From: an uncultured Draconibacterium sp.
GTDB taxonomy: Bacteria > Bacteroidota > Bacteroidia > Bacteroidales > Prolixibacteraceae
DNA: 64,000 nt
Reading direction: 5' to 3'
Assembly: GCF_963675065.1 (NCBI RefSeq)
Contig: NZ_OY775906.1
Location: forward strand, 3,264,001-3,328,000
Both the position numbers and the translations under genes were made by a program. Numbering within the stretch: the stretch's first letter is position 1; each line of letters opens with the position of its first letter. The notes beneath the pieces are model-generated. The model made no database searches, was not told where the DNA came from, and worked only from the letters and a program-made list of their open reading frames with translations. Below, piece by piece: positions 60,735-64,000 of the stretch.

Positions 60735-63440
60735 ATGGCAAAGAAGAATGATAAAACGACGTTTGGAACAGTAGCAGTGGCTATGTTCTGGCTGGTTATT
60801 TTATCCGGCATTTTGCTAGCCGTTCCTTTTAATGTTGAGTCGCCTTACCTGAGTGTAAGCACGATGATCGTCACCAACCCGTGGGCAGCACTCATCCGCA
60901 ACTATCATTACTGGAGCTCGCAGTTCTTTTTAATTTTCAGTCTTATTCACCTTTATGATCATTTTCATTACAAAGAAGAAATTGGCCTTAAAAAAGGAAT
61001 GGCATTCAGGCTAAGCATTGGTGTTTTAATCATATTCCTGGCAATGATTACCGGATTTCTGCTGAAAGGCGATTCCGACAGCGAGCAGGCCCGACAAATA
61101 TTACAGACACTGGCAGAGCGTGTTCCGTTAATTGGCGAATCGCTGGCTTTTTCATTGCTCGGCCATCCTGAAAGTTACCAGTTAATTTATGTGCACCATA
61201 TTGCCACATTTACGGTTTTTATTGCCGTAATAATGATTGAGCATAGCCGAAGAAAATATTGGCCGCCTGTTCTTGATTTTGTTGTTTCGGGCATTGGCGT
61301 TTTAGCATTTAGCTACCTTTTTAGCGCACCATTGCACGACAATTTGAATCCTGCGGTAAAAGGCCCGTGGTACTTCGTAGGCTTCCAGGAAATATTGCAC
61401 TGGTTGAGCCACCCAGCATGGTCGTTGCTGATTTTTCTGATTCTACTTGTCTTGCTTTACCTCGTTAATTCGGCGCAGGGAAAAACCATGTTTCTCAGTA
61501 AAAGAAGCTTATTGGTTTTCACAGCTTTCTACCTGGTTTTAACGATAATCGGTTTGTTTTTCAGGGGAGAGCGTTGGCAATGGAAAAATCCGTGGCAGGA
61601 AAATTACCGTTACGAAGTACTGAATAATTTTAAATCACCAATTGTAAAACTAACTCCTGAATTTGCGTTGGAAACAGCAATCGCCTCTCCTATTATTCAG
61701 GGACGAAAAGAAAGCTGCCTGGCCTGCCATTCTGAAATGCATGGTTTTACTGATTCACATTCGCCGGAAGCCATTGGCTGTGTTTCCTGTCATGGTGGAA
61801 ATCCGTTTGCAACCGGTAAAAATCAGTCGCATGACAATATGATCCTTATTCCGGGAAACCTGGCAACCGCCCCACAATCGTGCGGAACTACACAGTGCCA
61901 CCCGCAAATTGTTGAGCGTGTACCCACCGGTTTAATGGCCACTCTGAGCGGAATGATCAGTGTTGATCGTTTTGTTTTTAATGAACAGGATAATCCGGAT
62001 GAATTGGCCAATGTGCACCATCTTGGCAATTCGGCTGCCGACGAGCATCTGCGTAATTTATGTGTTCGCTGCCATCTTGGAAATCCGAAAACAGAATATG
62101 GCCCTGTTGATGAAAGCAGCCGTGGCGGAGGTTGCCTGGCCTGTCATCTGAATTACAGCACTGAAGCAGAAGCAGCGCTTGCCATGGTTAAAGACACCAT
62201 CGTAAATGCACACCCGTCGGTGAGTCTGGCCATTAGTAACAATCATTGCTTTGGGTGCCACAGCCGCTCCGGAAGGATTTCGACCAGCTACGAAGGTTGG
62301 CATGAAACAACACTTGAAGCGCGACAAATGCCCAATAACGACAATAATTATCGACTGGTTGAGGGTGAACGTGTATTTGTAAAAAAGCAGCAAGACGTGC
62401 ACCATGAACTGGGAATGGAGTGTATCGATTGTCACCACTCCTACGAAGTGATGGGCGACGGAACACTTTATGCCCACCAGGAAGATCAGTCTGATGTGCA
62501 GTGTATTGATTGTCATTTTGATGGTGACGCTAAAACGATAAAAGCTGAAAACCTTGACAATGAATCGGCAATTATCGCAGCTTTACGACTTGGCAATATT
62601 TCAGGGAAAGAATTTTTGGTAACCGGCAAACGCAACCATGCATTGGTAAATACTTTTGTTGAAAACGACACGGCCTTTTTACAAATCAAAAACAGCAACA
62701 TAAAAATGGCCTTAACCCGCCCGGCGGAAGTATGTACAAGAAGTAATGCTCACTCCGATCTGGCCTGCTCAAGCTGTCATTCGTCGTGGGTGCCAACTTG
62801 TATTGGCTGCCACAACGAATACGACGCGAACGAGCCATCGTACAATATGGTGGCCCAAAAAGAGCAAACCGGTGGCTGGGTCGAATTTTTTGGTGAATAT
62901 GAAGCCAAACTTCCTTCGCTGGGCGTAAGAAATGAGGGCGATAAATCCGAAGTTATTCCTGTTGCACCGGGAATGATTTTAACCATCGACAAAAGCACGT
63001 ACACCGACGACGAAGATAATTCCATAATTTTTCATCGTTTGTATGCGCCGGTTGCACCACATACCACCACAAAAGAAGGCCGCGATTGCAAAAGCTGCCA
63101 CAATAGCTCGCTGGCACTGGGGTACGGAGAAGGGAAGCTGGAATACAAAATTATGGAAGGCAAAGGCAAATGGACTTTTTCTCCACTTTACCAGCGTGAT
63201 GTTAACGACGGCTTACCTGCCGACGCGTGGATAGAATTTCTGCAAACAAGAACCGAAAAAGTGGCTACGCGCTCCAATGTATCTCCGCTAAGTGTTGATC
63301 AACAACGAGCTATTTTAACCGTTGGTGCCTGCCTCACCTGCCACGATGACGACTCGGAAATTATGCAAGCCACGCTTAACGATTTTGAGGGCCAGCTACA
63401 AAAACGAAGCTCGGAGTGTATACTTCCTGAATGGAAATAA
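60735..63440 (+). CDS. Cytochrome b fused to a dodecaheme c-type cytochrome domain
   Basis: A 901-residue protein. Residues 1-275 are a diheme cytochrome b with His pairs 58/72 and 154 or 155/170. The quinol-site motif is KGPWYFVGFQEIL in place of PEWYF. From about 325 on there are eleven CxxCH motifs plus one CGTTQCH (CX4CH, about 383-389), twelve heme sites in all. A bc1 complex normally passes electrons to one cytochrome c1 heme. Here a multiheme wire is built into the same chain. It probably sends quinol electrons to periplasmic acceptors, perhaps the octaheme enzyme. Confidence 0.9.
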   Translation: MAKKNDKTTFGTVAVAMFWLVILSGILLAVPFNVESPYLSVSTMIVTNPWAALIRNYHYWSSQFFLIFSLIHLYDHFHYKEEIGLKKGMAFRLSIGVLIIFLAMITGFLLKGDSDSEQARQILQTLAERVPLIGESLAFSLLGHPESYQLIYVHHIATFTVFIAVIMIEHSRRKYWPPVLDFVVSGIGVLAFSYLFSAPLHDNLNPAVKGPWYFVGFQEILHWLSHPAWSLLIFLILLVLLYLVNSAQGKTMFLSKRSLLVFTAFYLVLTIIGLFFRGERWQWKNPWQENYRYEVLNNFKSPIVKLTPEFALETAIASPIIQGRKESCLACHSEMHGFTDSHSPEAIGCVSCHGGNPFATGKNQSHDNMILIPGNLATAPQSCGTTQCHPQIVERVPTGLMATLSGMISVDRFVFNEQDNPDELANVHHLGNSAADEHLRNLCVRCHLGNPKTEYGPVDESSRGGGCLACHLNYSTEAEAALAMVKDTIVNAHPSVSLAISNNHCFGCHSRSGRISTSYEGWHETTLEARQMPNNDNNYRLVEGERVFVKKQQDVHHELGMECIDCHHSYEVMGDGTLYAHQEDQSDVQCIDCHFDGDAKTIKAENLDNESAIIAALRLGNISGKEFLVTGKRNHALVNTFVENDTAFLQIKNSNIKMALTRPAEVCTRSNAHSDLACSSCHSSWVPTCIGCHNEYDANEPSYNMVAQKEQTGGWVEFFGEYEAKLPSLGVRNEGDKSEVIPVAPGMILTIDKSTYTDDEDNSIIFHRLYAPVAPHTTTKEGRDCKSCHNSSLALGYGEGKLEYKIMEGKGKWTFSPLYQRDVNDGLPADAWIEFLQTRTEKVATRSNVSPLSVDQQRAILTVGACLTCHDDDSEIMQATLNDFEGQLQKRSSECILPEWK

Positions 63441-63565
63441 CGAAAATAAGAAACTAGTCAATCGTTCAATAAATACCTACTTCCATACATTGCATAACAC
63501 AATTTCACCTATGATAAATATCACAAGAATTTAATACATTGCGGATTAATAACAAACCACAAGTT
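63441..63565. other. Spacer before the Crp/Fnr gene
   Basis: A short AT-rich gap with no gene and no clear terminator; it probably contains the promoter of the regulator. Confidence 0.4.
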
Positions 63566-64000
63566 ATGGGGAAGAATACTTGTAATTGCGAAGAATGTCA
63601 GCTGAGAGGGATCTTTTTTTCGAATGTAAAAGATGATGCTCTTTTGAATATTTGCGACCTGAAAAGGGAACGGCGTTTTTCAAAAGGAGAATCTATCATT
63701 CAGGAAGGCGACCCGATAACAGAATTTCTTTACATGAAAAAAGGGTTGGTGAAACTTTCGAAAAAATCGTTCGACGGCAAAGACCAGATCATCAGTTTCA
63801 CGAAGCCATTCGATTTTGTCAGCCTGCTATCGGTATTCTCATCCAGCCAGTATAAATATTCGGTTACAGCAATTGAAGAGACAACTGTGTGCAGCATGCA
63901 GTTGGAAATTGTAAAAAAAATGGCGCATGAAAATGCTTTATTCACAATGGATTTGATGTCGAATATTAGTTTGATGACCGATAAAATTATCCACGACAGC
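63566..64000 (+). CDS. Crp/Fnr-family transcription regulator, partial (sensor domain)
   Basis: The N-terminal 145 residues are visible before the window ends. The cyclic-nucleotide-binding-like beta roll is clear (RRFSKGESIIQEGDPITEFLYMKKGLVKLS...). The extreme N-terminus is Cys-rich, with C6, C8 and C11 (TCNCEECQLRGIF) and a further C30 and C109. Fnr proteins hold an oxygen-sensing 4Fe-4S cluster with three N-terminal Cys and one distant Cys, so this could be an Fnr-type sensor. Spacing differs from E. coli Fnr. Its position next to the respiratory genes fits control by oxygen or redox state. Confidence 0.85.
   Translation, partial: MGKNTCNCEECQLRGIFFSNVKDDALLNICDLKRERRFSKGESIIQEGDPITEFLYMKKGLVKLSKKSFDGKDQIISFTKPFDFVSLLSVFSSSQYKYSVTAIEETTVCSMQLEIVKKMAHENALFTMDLMSNISLMTDKIIHDS

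Noticed and set aside
1..64000. tRNA, rRNA, insertion sequence or prophage genes
   Set aside because: None seen: no transposase or integrase motifs in the frames and no tRNA-like cloverleaf noticed, although a dedicated scan was not possible.

Overview
The window is a chromosomal segment of a Bacteroidota bacterium, most likely a marine or sediment member of the order Marinilabiliales. The order is inferred from gene content and style; no rRNA is present to prove it. Signs of Bacteroidota are promoter elements of the TAnnTTTG type (before pyrE, coaD, rsfS and the Rieske gene), a DUF4492 gene in front of cydAB, cbb3-oxidase genes in the order ccoS-NO-Q-P-G-H-SafE-ccoI, and intergenic DNA built from recurring short words. 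Coding density is high. No rRNA, tRNA, CRISPR array, insertion sequence or integrase gene was seen.

Layout. 1-5.8 kb: a partial gene, a PhoB/PhoR-like two-component pair separated by three 103-bp tandem repeats, a spondin-domain lipoprotein, and three 260-bp tandem repeats. 5.8-12.4 kb (minus strand): an RhlE-like RNA helicase, heme O synthase, and an A2-type caa3 cytochrome oxidase operon with a SCO copper chaperone. 13.1-25.0 kb (plus strand): an Fe-S/NrfD/cytochrome c module running into a complete cbb3 oxidase and its assembly genes. 25.2-28.2 kb: cytochrome bd oxidase with DUF4492 and a 36-residue membrane protein. 28.4-34.9 kb: five AT-rich glycosyltransferase or membrane-protein genes. 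34.9-48.5 kb: mostly housekeeping genes (SLC12-like transporter, coaD, Nudix, pyrE, birA, rsfS, ftsH, LUD protein, cdsA, pssA, a sigma-54 activator).

48.6-64 kb is the most distinctive part. Two minus-strand operons look like parallel sulfur-compound respiratory modules. Operon 1 encodes an octaheme tetrathionate-reductase-type cytochrome, a membrane cytochrome b, and a split YeeE/YedE sulfur transporter whose N-half is fused to a rhodanese-like domain. Operon 2 encodes a PsrA/PhsA-type molybdoenzyme, a four-cluster ferredoxin subunit, an NrfD membrane subunit, a second split YeeE/YedE pair, and two membrane-anchored rhodanese-like proteins. All three rhodanese-like domains lack the catalytic cysteine but end in an Ala-Ala-Gly-Gly-Cys tail that recalls the GGCGG swinging arm of SoxY. 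The 16-residue tail is identical in two otherwise divergent proteins, with only silent nucleotide differences. Both operons end at a hairpin sharing 23 identical bases.

Divergent from operon 2 are a Rieske protein and a 901-residue fusion of a diheme cytochrome b with a twelve-heme c-type domain, then a Crp/Fnr-type regulator cut by the window edge. Together this suggests a cell that switches between three oxygen reductases (caa3, cbb3, bd) and anaerobic sulfur-compound respiration from one quinone pool. The sulfur-carrier idea and the quinol:multiheme route are inferences.
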